DNA of 34,177 nt, taken from IMG/VR virus record IMGVR_UViG_3300010210_000044, positions 1 to 34,177 of that record, one strand, 5' to 3'. The notes under the pieces are model-generated. The model was not told the DNA's origin and made no database searches. It saw only the letters and a program-made list of their open reading frames with translations. Positions 7,876-16,183 of this stretch are shown here, piece by piece (positions within the stretch are counted from its first letter, which is position 1; the number at the start of each line of letters is the position of its first letter). The translations under genes and the position numbers were made by a program. The stretch is from a virus.

Positions 7876-8270
7876 CGGCTTGCCCCTCCGTTACGGTCTG
7901 CCTTGCGCGCTGCGTAGATGTCGCGGGCGCTCAGGGCGGGGCGCGCCGCAGACGGCGGGGTCCCCGGCATGGCCAGCCCAGCCCCGGCAGCGGCGGCCCT
8001 CTGGGCGGCGTAGGTCTCCGGCGACGGATTGGCAGCGGTTTCCAGGTCGGTCTTGGGCGCGGTCGCCAGCACGGCCTTGATGGCCTGCAGGTCCATGTCG
8101 GTGGTGTTGAGCAGGTGTTCGGCCAACGGTTCGCGGCCCTTGGCCTCGTCGAATGCCAGCACGTCGGAACGCCGCTTCCGGTCGGCGACCACGGCCTCGG
8201 CGGCGATCTTCGCGGGGTCGGGAGTGGCGGGGGGCGGCGTGACCGCGTCCGCCTGCGGTTGTCCAGTCAC
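7872..8270 (-). CDS. Nested in-frame scaffolding protein (Nu3-like), predicted
   Basis: Inside the protease gene the sequence AAGGAG (8282-8277) is followed after 6 bases by GTG at 8270, in frame with the protease, giving a 132-residue product starting V/M-TGQPQADAVTPPPA and containing helical KIAAEAVVADRKRRSDVLAFDEAKG. In lambda the scaffold Nu3 is made from an internal in-frame start in gene C, so the arrangement is expected for this module. The Shine-Dalgarno and GTG are seen directly; production of the shorter protein is inferred. Confidence 0.55.
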   Translation of the reverse strand: MTGQPQADAVTPPPATPDPAKIAAEAVVADRKRRSDVLAFDEAKGREPLAEHLLNTTDMDLQAIKAVLATAPKTDLETAANPSPETYAAQRAAAAGAGLAMPGTPPSAARPALSARDIYAARKADRNGGASR

Positions 8271-8969
8271 GGGCGTCTCCTTCTGTTGTGGGGGCATCAG
8301 GGCGGCGAGACGCGCGCCCGTCTGCTGGGGAGGGTCGGGGCGATGCCAGTGGCCCGCGTGCGCCAAGGCCACGATGCGCGACGGCACGTTGGCGTAGTGG
8401 CCGATGCCGCCGAATGCAGCGGGACGGGGCGCGTCGTTGTCGTTGCTGGCTCCCTCGGTTGCATCCGCGAACCCCTGAGCCACGGCATCATCAGGGCCAA
8501 GCCAAGCTTCGCGCTTCATCAAGGCGCGCATGGTTGCGACGGTCGCGCCGGTCTTGTCGGCGTAGATGGCGGCGTAAGCGTTGCCCAGCGCATCGAGGGC
8601 CTCGGCGGAGGCCCGGTGCTCGTCCGCCGTGCCCCAGGTGTATGTGCTGGGATCGTGGATCATCAGAATCGCACCGGGGCACATCACGACACGCTGACCG
8701 GCCATGGCGAGGAGGGAGGCAGCGGACGCGGCCCATCCCTCGATGACGATATCCACACCGCCCCGGTGCATGGACAGGGCGGCATGGATCGCAGCGCCTT
8801 CGCTCGCGATGCCACCGCCAGAGTTCACGCGCACCGTGGCGTGGGTGTTCCGACCGACCAGGGCCAAGGCCATCACCACGTCTGCGTGGGTGAAATGGTC
8901 CTCATCCCACCAGATCAGACCCACCGTCCCCGTCAGCACGATTTCGGTACCGTTAACCAGACAGGCCAT
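7872..8969 (-). CDS. ClpP/S49-type prohead protease with C-terminal scaffold region (lambda C-like)
   Basis: 365 residues with start at MACLVNGTEIVLTG, placed 2 bases after the preceding stop; an upstream ATG at 9035 would overlap that gene by 64 bases. The protease part shows VRVNSGGGIASEGAAIHAAL (substrate-binding loop), the nucleophile Ser in GWAASAASLLAMAG, and the His in MIHDPSTYTWG, as in ClpP-like head maturation proteases. From about residue 230 a Pro/Ala-rich helical segment follows that looks like a scaffold. The gene matures the prohead by cleavage after assembly. The C-terminal third carries its own internal start signal (see 7872-8270). Confidence 0.93.
   Translation of the reverse strand: MACLVNGTEIVLTGTVGLIWWDEDHFTHADVVMALALVGRNTHATVRVNSGGGIASEGAAIHAALSMHRGGVDIVIEGWAASAASLLAMAGQRVVMCPGAILMIHDPSTYTWGTADEHRASAEALDALGNAYAAIYADKTGATVATMRALMKREAWLGPDDAVAQGFADATEGASNDNDAPRPAAFGGIGHYANVPSRIVALAHAGHWHRPDPPQQTGARLAALMPPQQKETPVTGQPQADAVTPPPATPDPAKIAAEAVVADRKRRSDVLAFDEAKGREPLAEHLLNTTDMDLQAIKAVLATAPKTDLETAANPSPETYAAQRAAAAGAGLAMPGTPPSAARPALSARDIYAARKADRNGGASR
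8272..8282 (-). promoter_or_regulatory. Internal ribosome-binding site for nested scaffold start
   Basis: AAGGAG at 8282-8277 on the minus strand, 6 bases before an in-frame GTG at 8270, lies inside the protease gene at the junction between protease and helical C-terminal segment. Ribosome sites this good within a coding region at such a junction are unlikely to be chance and match the lambda C/Nu3 arrangement. Confidence 0.55.
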
Positions 8970-8971
8970 GG

Positions 8972-9196
8972 TCAAAATCTCCGAAGGCGGGGGACGACGG
9001 CGTACCGGGATCGACGGCCCTGGGACCGCGCGCATTCGGCCTCCAGGCGGGCGATTTCCCGGTCGAGTGCGGACGGGTCGGCCTTGAAGAACGCCACGTC
9101 CTCGCGGTCGAAGCGGATGCGGGAGGGCATTTGTCCGCTGACCAAGTCAGAGCGCAGGGCGCGCAGGGTCTCCGCCCGCGTGCAGGGGTCGGTCAT
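8972..9196 (-). CDS. Head-tail joining protein W-like (lambda gpW position)
   Basis: 74 residues: RAETLRALRSDLVSGQMPSRIRFDREDVAFFKADPSALDREIARLEAECARSQGRRSR and a basic RYAVVPRLRRF end. This follows the short-protein pattern (helix, beta hairpin, helix, Arg-rich tail) of gpW-like proteins (lambda gpW is 68 residues) that close the portal after packaging. It lies between portal and protease; in lambda W lies between A and B, so the order is shifted by one gene. It starts within the end of the portal gene (ATGA). Confidence 0.75.
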   Translation of the reverse strand: MTDPCTRAETLRALRSDLVSGQMPSRIRFDREDVAFFKADPSALDREIARLEAECARSQGRRSRYAVVPRLRRF

Positions 9197-10821
9197 GTCT
9201 TGGCGTCCTTTTTGCCCGTGCCGGTGCCGTCTTCCTCGCCGTCGGTGGCGGTGGGCGTTGCCGCCGCTCCCGACGGTCGTGGGGCGAACGGATCACCCAG
9301 GCCGGCGGCCAGGAACAAGTCACGCTCGCGTTGGCGCTGTTCCACCACGTCTTCGACCGATAGGCCGTGCTCGGCGCATTCCAAGCCGAGGTAGCTGGTG
9401 CCGTTCTGCAAGCGCTCGGTTGCCGCCTGCGCGCTCTTCTTGTCGTCGGCGGTTGGGCGGGCTGGCCCTTGCCATTCCGCCCAACAGATGTCGTCGCGAT
9501 GGGCCTGGAACGCGCGATACCCACCGCGCAGCGGGATCCGGCCTTCGCCAATCTCCTCGTCGAGCCAACTCTCGAAGATGGATTGTTTGATCGGGGCGGC
9601 GATCCGCTCGCGGCGGCGCAGCACCACCGGCCAGATGGACGCGGTTTCCATCCGCACCGACGAATACGTCGCGTCGCTGTGGTCCATCGAGAAGGCCGAA
9701 TAGGTCGTGCCAATGGCCCGCGCCATTTCGCGGCGCAGGTCAGCCGAGAACGGCAGGTAGTTGTTGTGCGGCGTCTGTGCCGTCAGCAGCTCCAGTTTTT
9801 CCCCCGGCCCCATATGGGACACCTGCCCAGCGGCACCGAAGTGCACGCCCTCGGTCGCCGCCTCCATCTTGGCGGCGAAGAAGTCCACGAATTCTCCGCT
9901 CAAAGCCGGGTCTTCCTCGGCCAGGGCCTGGATCGCCTCGAAGGCTTCGATGCTCGGGTTCGGGCTGGTGAGCGTGGCCGCGAACACCGTTTGCAACACG
10001 GCGGTGGTCAGCGTGGCGTCGCCCAGTTGTTCCGCATAGGCATGGGTGCGCATGGCCGAAGCCAGCACGGACACGCCCCGGGTGTCGTCGGCGTCCCAGG
10101 GGTCGAACACATGGATCACCTGTGGCCGACCGGCAGCGTCCCGCGCGGCATAATCCATATCCTGATCGAAGCCCGCCCGCCGTTCGCGGACTCGGTATCC
10201 TGTGGGCCTTCCGTTTTCGTCCAGCCAGACGCCCGCATGGAGCCGGCGCCACTCGTTGGTCTCGCGCACCAAGCGGTGCGGCGGGATCAGGCAGAACTTG
10301 GTGCCGGTCGTGATCCCGTACTGTGCCCGCGTCGGACGGTCCCAGAACGCCATCAGGCCGATCGCCTCGCCGTAGGCGATCTGGTGGCGCAACGCGACGT
10401 CCACCATCTGCGGCACCGTCAGCCGGCCCCGGAAATCGCACTCCGCCGGGGTCCAGGACCAGCGCCGCCAACGCTGTTCGACGAGACGCGCCCAAGCCAC
10501 CGTTTCGGCTTGGTCATAGCCCAGCGCCGACAGGTTCGGGCGGGCGTTCAGGCGCAGTTCAACCCCGACCGTATCGGCCAACACCTGATCGACCGCGCCC
10601 TTCAGCCGCCCGGAGTTCTGAATGAAATCCAGCGCCAGCGCGGCGATCCGGTCCCACGCCCGCGTCACCTCGTCCTGATGGGTCACCAGCGAGGCGGCAC
10701 GCTGGCTCAACGCCCCCTGGGCCGTATCGCGCAGGTATCGGGCCACGGGCCGGCGCGTCGTGGTGCCGGTCGGGGCCGGAGCCCGTTGGCTTCTGCCGAA
10801 CATCCGGTCGAGAAATGCCAT
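9193..10821 (-). CDS. B: Portal protein, lambda gpB family
   Basis: 542 residues starting MAFLDRMFGRSQRAPAP at ATG 10821, which overlaps the terminase TAA by one base; an upstream ATG at 11088 would sit deep inside the terminase gene and is rejected. Family features include RAWDRIAALALDFIQNSGRLKGAVDQV near residue 60, IAYGEAIGLMAFWDRP, IHVFDPWDADDTRGVSVLASAM, and ATYSSVRMETASIWPVVLRRRERIAAPI near residue 415. The portal forms the DNA-entry dodecamer of the head. The C-terminus is a Gly/Thr/Lys-rich tail. No damage is seen. Confidence 0.95.
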   Translation of the reverse strand: MAFLDRMFGRSQRAPAPTGTTTRRPVARYLRDTAQGALSQRAASLVTHQDEVTRAWDRIAALALDFIQNSGRLKGAVDQVLADTVGVELRLNARPNLSALGYDQAETVAWARLVEQRWRRWSWTPAECDFRGRLTVPQMVDVALRHQIAYGEAIGLMAFWDRPTRAQYGITTGTKFCLIPPHRLVRETNEWRRLHAGVWLDENGRPTGYRVRERRAGFDQDMDYAARDAAGRPQVIHVFDPWDADDTRGVSVLASAMRTHAYAEQLGDATLTTAVLQTVFAATLTSPNPSIEAFEAIQALAEEDPALSGEFVDFFAAKMEAATEGVHFGAAGQVSHMGPGEKLELLTAQTPHNNYLPFSADLRREMARAIGTTYSAFSMDHSDATYSSVRMETASIWPVVLRRRERIAAPIKQSIFESWLDEEIGEGRIPLRGGYRAFQAHRDDICWAEWQGPARPTADDKKSAQAATERLQNGTSYLGLECAEHGLSVEDVVEQRQRERDLFLAAGLGDPFAPRPSGAAATPTATDGEEDGTGTGKKDAKT

Positions 10822-12875
10822 TACCGCCGTCTCCACTTTGCGCGCCGCGCGGCTCGGTCTGCTGTCCGGTCTGTCGCCCGCTCTGTCGCCCGCTCTGGCG
10901 ACGGTGGGGGCGGCGCCGGTTGCGTGGCCGGGGCCTGCGGGGAAGGTTCCGTCGGCGCCGGGTCGCGGGGTCGCGCCGCCACCCTGGGCGGTCTGTCCAG
11001 CTTCACCGGCAGCGAGAGCCGGGCGGCCAGCCCGTAAACGAAGCAGTCCAGCGCCTCGTTGCGAGCGTCTGCCTCCCGCTTTCGCCACACCCGAACCGGG
11101 GTGCTGCCCTTGAGCTCGGTCGCGGCTTGTTCGCTGGTGAGCTGGTCGAAGTAATCCGCGCTCAACCCCTCGGCGGGGAAGTGAACCGCCCGGGGCGTCG
11201 GCCCGTCGCCGTCGAGGGGGATTTCAAGGCTCGCCGCGACGTAATCCTTTCCAGTGTCCACGCCGATCACATACAGCCGGTCGCCGCTGTTCTTTGTGCG
11301 GCTCGGTGTCTTGGGCCAGATCAGCCGGTTGCCGGCCATGCCCTTGCCGGCGTAGACCCGCCGCCGACGCCGTGCCCGACAGAAGGCGTGCACCATCTCG
11401 CCCCGGTGCCCGCCGCTATCGATGCAGCCGGCCTGAGCCGTCAGGGTGCGACCGTCCACCGTGTGCACGGGCTCTAGGATCAGGGCGTCCAGCCGGTCCC
11501 AGACGTCCTTTTTCGCCGTGTCGCCGTTCAGCACCTCGTGGCGCAGGACCCAGATTTCTTCGTCAGGCCCGAACCCCTGAAAGGTCACCTCGATGCGGTC
11601 GTCCTGGGTGTCGGCGCCGAACACCACCAGCCGCACCGCCTCGGGCGCCGACAGGTGGGTGTAGGGCTCGCACCGCTCGGCCAGGGCCGCCGGGTCCAGG
11701 CGCTCGACCTTTTCCTTCCAGACCTCCGCCAGCGCGGTGTTGATGAACTTGCGCATCAGCTCGGGTTTTTTGCGTGACCCGAGGTATTCTTTCACTACGT
11801 CCGCCAGCTCGTGGCGGGTGCTGTACAGCTTCGAAACCTGGAACCCCGCGTGCCCGTCGTAGGGGGCGAGGGCGCCGCAGGTTGGGCACATGGCCCGGCC
11901 CTGATCATCCCAGACCGAGGGCCGCCAATCCTGGCCGCAACACCGGAAGGGCCGCGTCTGCCGCCAGCCGTGATCGGGGGCCTCGGCCAGGGCGCGCAAC
12001 GCCCGGATCCGCTCCGACTCGCTCCAGCCGGCCCCGCAGGCCTCGCAGTGGTAGCGCACCGTATGCGGCAGGTGGTTGCCGTTTTCGTCCTTGTCCCAGA
12101 GCACCGTTTCCGGCGACCACCGCAGGATCTGGGCGTGGCCACAGTGCGGGCAGGCGACGAAGCATCGCCGCTGGTCGCTTTTCTCGTACTCTCGCCAGAT
12201 CCGGCTCGTGCTCTCGTCCGAGGGCGAGCACACCCGGATGTTTTTCTTCCTCCGCCGGAAGGTGGACGACCGCTCTTCGGCCAACGCCAGCGGGTCACCC
12301 ATGCCGCCCGCGTCTGCCGGGTACAGGTCGATCTCGTCGGCCAGCACGATCCGCTTGGGGCGGCTGGCGAGATTGACCGGGCTGTTCGCGCCGACAAAGT
12401 CCAGGGTGCCGCCGGGGTATTCCTTGTGCGTGATCGTGACCCCGGAATCGCGCGCCTTGCTGTCCGGAATCAGGCTCCGCAAGACCTCCATGGCCTCACG
12501 GGTGGGGGCGAACCGTTCCTTGCTGAAGCTCTCCGCCAGTTGCTGTGTCGGTTGCACGAACAGGATGGAGGCCGGGTCTTGGTGAATGAAATACCCGCAT
12601 GCGTTCACGAGCATCTCGGACTTGATGATCTGCGTACAGGCCACCATCGTGACGATCTGGGTGTGCCGATCCGTGATCGCCTTCATCGGCCCATAGGCCA
12701 CCGGCACCCGTAGTGTGCTCCAGCGGCCCGGGTTGGCGCTGTTCTGTCGCGCGATGACCCGGTAGGAATCGGCCCACTCAACCAGATTTAGTTTCGGCGG
12801 TGGCTTCAGCGCCTCCGCCCTGGCCTTCCGTAGCGTCGTCTTCAGACGCGAACTGTCCATCGGCGGTAAGTGCAT
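10821..12875 (-). CDS. A: Terminase large subunit, lambda GpA family
   Basis: 684 residues. Near residue 20 comes KPPPKLNLVEWADSYRVIA, then a degenerate Walker A region (ACTQIIKSEML, near residue 80) and the Walker B RIVLADEIDLYPADAG near residue 180. Zinc-binding Cys pairs follow (CPHCG, CEACG, CPTCG). The nuclease part has the metal-binding start VFGADTQDDRIEVTFQGFG and later ALDCFVYGLAA. It packages DNA and cuts at cos with the small subunit. The start overlaps the end of Nu1 by 98 bases (an alternative at Met6, 12860), an unusually long overlap here. The C-terminal 60 residues are Pro- and Arg-rich. Confidence 0.95.
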   Translation of the reverse strand: MHLPPMDSSRLKTTLRKARAEALKPPPKLNLVEWADSYRVIARQNSANPGRWSTLRVPVAYGPMKAITDRHTQIVTMVACTQIIKSEMLVNACGYFIHQDPASILFVQPTQQLAESFSKERFAPTREAMEVLRSLIPDSKARDSGVTITHKEYPGGTLDFVGANSPVNLASRPKRIVLADEIDLYPADAGGMGDPLALAEERSSTFRRRKKNIRVCSPSDESTSRIWREYEKSDQRRCFVACPHCGHAQILRWSPETVLWDKDENGNHLPHTVRYHCEACGAGWSESERIRALRALAEAPDHGWRQTRPFRCCGQDWRPSVWDDQGRAMCPTCGALAPYDGHAGFQVSKLYSTRHELADVVKEYLGSRKKPELMRKFINTALAEVWKEKVERLDPAALAERCEPYTHLSAPEAVRLVVFGADTQDDRIEVTFQGFGPDEEIWVLRHEVLNGDTAKKDVWDRLDALILEPVHTVDGRTLTAQAGCIDSGGHRGEMVHAFCRARRRRRVYAGKGMAGNRLIWPKTPSRTKNSGDRLYVIGVDTGKDYVAASLEIPLDGDGPTPRAVHFPAEGLSADYFDQLTSEQAATELKGSTPVRVWRKREADARNEALDCFVYGLAARLSLPVKLDRPPRVAARPRDPAPTEPSPQAPATQPAPPPPSPERATERATDRTADRAARRAKWRRR

Positions 12876-13332
12876 CGAGGATTTCCGTCACCTTGGTGCC
12901 CAGCAGTTCCTCGATCTCCAGCACGGACAGGTGCTCCAGATCCGGGGCCATCTCTCCCGGCATCGCCATGAGGTTGGCGCGGACGGTGGCGTACTCCTCG
13001 GCCACCAGCCGACCGACGGTGTCCACCTCGACCAGTTCGCCACGGCGCAAGGCGAGGTCCATTTCCGCAAGAGCCGCCTCCGCCGCCGTCTTGCGGCGCC
13101 GGGCCTCCTCCATATCCATGGCGTTGGTGTCGCCCGTCGCGGCGAGGGCTGCCTGTTCCCCGCGCCAGCGGATCACGTCGGCGGTGTTGTATTGACCGGG
13201 TTTGCCGCGTGATCCCTTGCGGGCCACGGGCATGCCCTTGCGCTCCCAGGCTCGGATGGTCATGGCCGAGACGCCCATGATCGCCGCCAAGTCCGTCTGG
13301 CTGACGACGCGCCCGTCTACCTTCTCGACCAT
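12778..13332 (-). CDS. Terminase small subunit, Nu1 family
   Basis: 184 residues. The N-terminal winged helix-turn-helix VSQTDLAAIMGVSAMTIRAWERKGMPVARKGSRGKPGQYNTADVIRW is the Nu1 DNA-binding domain that recognises cosB. It is followed by a charged helix MEEARRRKTAAEAALAEMDLALRRGELVEVDTVGRLV and an acidic C-terminus. Lambda gpNu1 has 181 residues, the same size. The gene heads the packaging module; the region upstream (13333-13609) is where a cos site would be expected, though I cannot point to it. Confidence 0.93.
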   Translation of the reverse strand: MVEKVDGRVVSQTDLAAIMGVSAMTIRAWERKGMPVARKGSRGKPGQYNTADVIRWRGEQAALAATGDTNAMDMEEARRRKTAAEAALAEMDLALRRGELVEVDTVGRLVAEEYATVRANLMAMPGEMAPDLEHLSVLEIEELLGTKVTEILDALTADGQFASEDDATEGQGGGAEATAETKSG

Positions 13333-13609
13333 GTTTGCCTATCCGGCCTGATATTATCAAAAGAATACAATGCGTTATGGGCGCACCGAACCGAAAGCGA
13401 ACCCGGATTTCAGAACGCTGGACCTAGCCAAATTCCGGGGCTGCGCGCCCGCGGGGCTTTGGGGGCGCTGGTACGGTCCCTAAAGCCCCTGGATCGAGGT
13501 GGGGAATACCGGCGCGACTGCGCCGGCGGGCCGGAGGCCCGGAGCCGCGCGCCCCAGAAAGGGCGCTGCGGCGAGAGAAACGAAGATCCGCCTCACGCGT
13601 CGGTCGGCG
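13333..13609. other. Intergenic region upstream of terminase: candidate late control and cos region
   Basis: No gene is seen in this 277-base gap between the GPZ-like gene and Nu1. It holds a short AT-rich stretch around 13360-13375 in a GC-rich setting, including the palindrome TGATATTATCA, and a GC-rich inverted repeat CGGGCC-GGA-GGCCCG near 13527-13541. In lambda-type phages cos lies directly before Nu1, so this gap is the natural place for cos. No lambda-like cosN sequence can be recognised by eye. Confidence 0.4.
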
Positions 13610-14167
13610 TTACCGAAAGGCCCCCGAGGTCAGGCCCTCGATCTGGCGGTTGAGTTCGGGGATCAGCACCTCTGGCACGACCCGTTCGAACGCGGCAGCG
13701 GTTTCGCCCTGGATCAGCTCGCGCGGGATGGCCGGCCCCCACAGCTTCTTGATGCGGTTGCGCTGGCCCGGCAGGCGCTTGAACACCTGCCCGCCGAGTG
13801 TGTTGACCATAAAGGTGGAGGCAAACAGCCGCCGTTTTCCCCAAGGCGAGGCCGACACGCCCCGCCGGATTGGGCGCGCGCCGAAATGCTTCAGCGGCAT
13901 GTATCCGCCGGACGATACGATTCGGGTGCTGAGGGACGTCCCGCTGGCCGGGATGCGTTCTAGGCGCCCGTACTTGATGACCTTGGCCTGCGGCACGCCC
14001 GCTTGCTTGGCGAGGGACCGCTTCACCTGGGTGTAGGCCCGCGCGCTGGTTTTGTTGAGTGCGCGGGACGCGGCCTTACGGGCCTTGGCCTCATCGCCGA
14101 GCGCGGCCAGGGCGGCGCCGAACAGCGTCAGGCCGTCGCCGTCCACATCAACGCGGATGGACGGCAT
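13610..14167 (-). CDS. Phage tail protein Z-like (GPZ family)
   Basis: 185 residues beginning MPSIRVDVDGDGLTLFGAAL at ATG 14167, with AGGAG 6-10 bases upstream. It contains KARKAASRALNKTSARAYTQVKRSLAKQAGVPQAKVIKYGRLERIPAS and later FMVNTLGGQVFKRLPGQRNRIKKLWGPAIPRELIQGETAAAFE, the pattern of prophage minor tail protein Z (lambda gpZ is also about 190 residues). gpZ acts at the connector end of the tail. Here it sits upstream of the terminase genes rather than between FII and tail genes, an unusual rearranged place. A terminator lies just upstream. Confidence 0.85.
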   Translation of the reverse strand: MPSIRVDVDGDGLTLFGAALAALGDEAKARKAASRALNKTSARAYTQVKRSLAKQAGVPQAKVIKYGRLERIPASGTSLSTRIVSSGGYMPLKHFGARPIRRGVSASPWGKRRLFASTFMVNTLGGQVFKRLPGQRNRIKKLWGPAIPRELIQGETAAAFERVVPEVLIPELNRQIEGLTSGAFR

Positions 14168-14189
14168 GGCGGGCTCCTGTTGCGCACAC

Positions 14190-14219
14190 AAAAAACCCCG
14201 CGCGGGGTCCCGGCGGGGT
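14190..14219 (-). terminator. Rho-independent terminator after the TPR gene
   Basis: On the minus strand ACCCCGC pairs with GCGGGGT around an 11-base loop, or CCCCGC/GCGGGG forms a tight hairpin, followed by TTTTTT (14195-14190). It lies between the end of the TPR gene (14584) and the start of the GPZ-like gene (14167), so it isolates the phage late operon from cargo transcription. Confidence 0.7.
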
Positions 14220-14309
14220 GTTGGACAGATGGTGTTCTGGAAAGATGGCTCTTTGGGAAGAGGGGGCGCCCGTCCTTCAGGCGCACCTCTGCCACCCCCT
14301 TGTGTCAAG

Positions 14310-14583
14310 GAAACAGCCTGTGGTCAAGGGGAAAGTGTGCACGGGTCTGGGGCCTCATCTCACGTCTTTCGCCATCCCGCGTGAGCGCAGCGCGCCTTGC
14401 GTCATCCCGACCAAGCGAAGCGCGTGGGGGGAGCTCGCGCACGGGCATGCCAGCCGAACGGTTTCAGGTCTCCTCCCGAGATCCCTCGGCTCGCTCCGCT
14501 CGCTCGGGATGAGGCAAGGCGCTCCGCTCGCTCGGGATGAGACCAACGACCCCCCGCATCATCTCGAGATCCTGACGCCGCCG
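14310..14583. repeat. Non-coding stretch with dispersed GC-rich repeat copies
   Basis: No gene is seen. The 21-mer GCTCCGCTCGCTCGGGATGAG occurs twice in tandem (14493-14513 and 14521-14541), and inverted fragments of the same motif (CATCCCGA, TCCCGAGAT) occur at 14402, 14474 and 14562. Its core (GCTCGCTCGGGATGA) recurs at 17045-17059. Such short hairpin-forming repeats are typical of alphaproteobacterial chromosomes, which suggests that this segment came from a host genome rather than from phage evolution. Confidence 0.65.
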
Positions 14584-16173
14584 TCACGACCCCGCCGGGG
14601 GGGCTGTCTCGTTCTGCATGGCACGCAGCAGGGCGGCAAGCGCGTCTCTTGTGGTTTGCGTCTTCCAGTGCGTCGGACCCAGGGCGGTTTCCTGTATGGC
14701 TAAGGCCCGCTCCAGCTTTGAGCGGGCGTCGTCGAGGCGGCCTTGATCGCGATCCACAGCGCCCAGTGCGTTAAGGGTCGCGGCCACATGCGGATGCGCC
14801 GAACCCAGGGCGGCCTCGTTGATGGCCAAGGCCCGCTCCAGCTTTGACCGGGCGTCGTCGAGGCGGCCTCGCGCGTGATTCACACCGCCCAGGGCGTGAA
14901 GGGTCGCGGCCACATCCGGATGCGCCGGACCCAGGGCGGTTTCTCGTATGGCCAAGACCCGCTCCAGCGTTGAGCGGGCGGCGTCGAGGCGGCCTTGATT
15001 GTGATTCACAACGCCCAGATTGTGAAGGATCGCGGCCACCTCCGGATGCGTCGGACCCAGGGCATCCTCGGTGATGGCCAAGACCCGCTCCAGCTTTGAT
15101 CGGGCGTCGTCGAGGCGGCCTTGATCGCGATCCACAACGCCCAGGTCGTGAAGGGTTGTGGCCACCTGCGGATGCGCCGGACCCAGGGCATCCTCGTAGA
15201 GGGCCAAGGCCCGCTCCAGCCTCGCCCGGGCGTCGTCAAGATGCCCCATCGCGTGATGCAGGCGTCCCAAAGCGTGCAGGGAGGCTGCGACGTCGGGGTG
15301 TTGCTGGCCCAAGGCGCGCTCCCGGAGGGTCAGACCGTGCATCTGCACCTCCAGCGCCTCCGGATAAAGCCCCAAAGACTCATAGGAAACCGCAAGGTTG
15401 AACTCGGTCCGTGCGGTGTTCAGGCTGTTGCGCCCGAAGAGACGGCGGGCCCCCGCGACGGCGCGCTCACAAAGAACATGGGCGGCGGCGTAGTGGCCCT
15501 TCGAATGCTCTTCGTTCGCAAGGCGGGTGATTGTCGCAATCGTCTCAAAAGAGGCATCGCCGTTTTCATCCGCCGACACAGAGCCCAGGGCCAAGGCGCC
15601 ATGCGCGATCGCCGCTCGGATATCCCCGTGGTCGATGCTGTCCGCGGCCCGTTTGGCTTCGATGTCCGCCAGGATCCACCGCGCCATGTTTAGCGACGGA
15701 TCGCAGGCAAGGGCACTCTGGGCGTAATATGCCGACAGGGTCATATGGGCCGGATCATCCGGCGCGTGGGCCAGATAATATTCTGCAAGCCAAAGGGCTG
15801 CCGTGCCCAGAGGCGGCAAGGCCTCGTTCAGCATGGCGTCGAGGAGGGTCAGGCCGTCCGAGACGGCGTTCGGATCGGCGTCCGCCGCGTCCGCCATGAC
15901 CAGGGCTTCGGCGGGCACGCGCTGGCGGAGGCCGTCAATGGCGGCGGACACCTCGCTCTGGCGCGTTTTCAGGGCCGCGATGCGCTTTTTCCGCGCCTTT
16001 ATCTCTTCGCGCAGCTCCGCATTCTTTTTTTCCTTATCCTTGAAGCCGAGACGTCCCACCCCGAAAACCAACAGGGTCAGAGTCACGACGGCGGCCATGA
16101 ATCCAATCAACTCGACGAGGACGCCATATTGGCCCCCCTCCAGGGCATCAATCAGGGCTTGGGTCAGGTCCAT
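14584..16173 (-). CDS. Membrane-anchored coiled-coil protein with seven kinesin-light-chain-type TPR units
   Basis: 529 residues from MDLTQALIDALEGGQYG; the start at 16173 is preferred over 16218 because the preceding gene ends at 16184. Residues 19-42 form a hydrophobic membrane segment (VELIGFMAAVVTLTLLVFGVG). Residues 45-90 are a charged coiled coil (ELREEIKARKKRIAALKTRQ). From about residue 235 seven units of 42 residues follow, each like GRLDDARSKLERALAINEAALG-(P/S)AHPHVAATLNALG. This is the Fis1/kinesin-light-chain TPR type, a protein-binding scaffold. No enzyme domain is visible. The array would face the cytoplasm if the N-terminal segment is the only anchor. Near-identical 126-bp DNA repeats make it prone to unit gain and loss. 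Confidence 0.8.
   Translation of the reverse strand: MDLTQALIDALEGGQYGVLVELIGFMAAVVTLTLLVFGVGRLGFKDKEKKNAELREEIKARKKRIAALKTRQSEVSAAIDGLRQRVPAEALVMADAADADPNAVSDGLTLLDAMLNEALPPLGTAALWLAEYYLAHAPDDPAHMTLSAYYAQSALACDPSLNMARWILADIEAKRAADSIDHGDIRAAIAHGALALGSVSADENGDASFETIATITRLANEEHSKGHYAAAHVLCERAVAGARRLFGRNSLNTARTEFNLAVSYESLGLYPEALEVQMHGLTLRERALGQQHPDVAASLHALGRLHHAMGHLDDARARLERALALYEDALGPAHPQVATTLHDLGVVDRDQGRLDDARSKLERVLAITEDALGPTHPEVAAILHNLGVVNHNQGRLDAARSTLERVLAIRETALGPAHPDVAATLHALGGVNHARGRLDDARSKLERALAINEAALGSAHPHVAATLNALGAVDRDQGRLDDARSKLERALAIQETALGPTHWKTQTTRDALAALLRAMQNETAPPAGS
14660..15410 (-). repeat. Tandem 126-bp coding repeats (TPR units)
   Basis: About six tandem copies of a 126-bp unit encode the 42-residue TPR units of this gene. 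Most copies share the phrase AAGGCCCGCTCCAGCTTTGA and a CGGGCGTCGTCGAGGCGGCC-like segment on the plus strand. The same unit recurs in the gene at 17276-18442, so the two loci can recombine with each other. Confidence 0.8.
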
Positions 16174-16183
16174 GGGCTCGCCC

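Noticed and set aside
6538-7917. Plus-strand frame of 459 codons opposite the capsid and decoration genes
   Set aside because: The minus strand encodes unmistakable gpE and gpD proteins with good ribosome sites; the plus reading has no family.
9367-11037. Plus-strand frame of 556 codons opposite the portal gene
   Set aside because: It is a high-GC shadow of the portal and terminase genes, without motifs.
13333-13609. A cos site
   Set aside because: The location is right, but I found no recognisable cosN or cosB sequence, so it is mentioned only as a candidate region.
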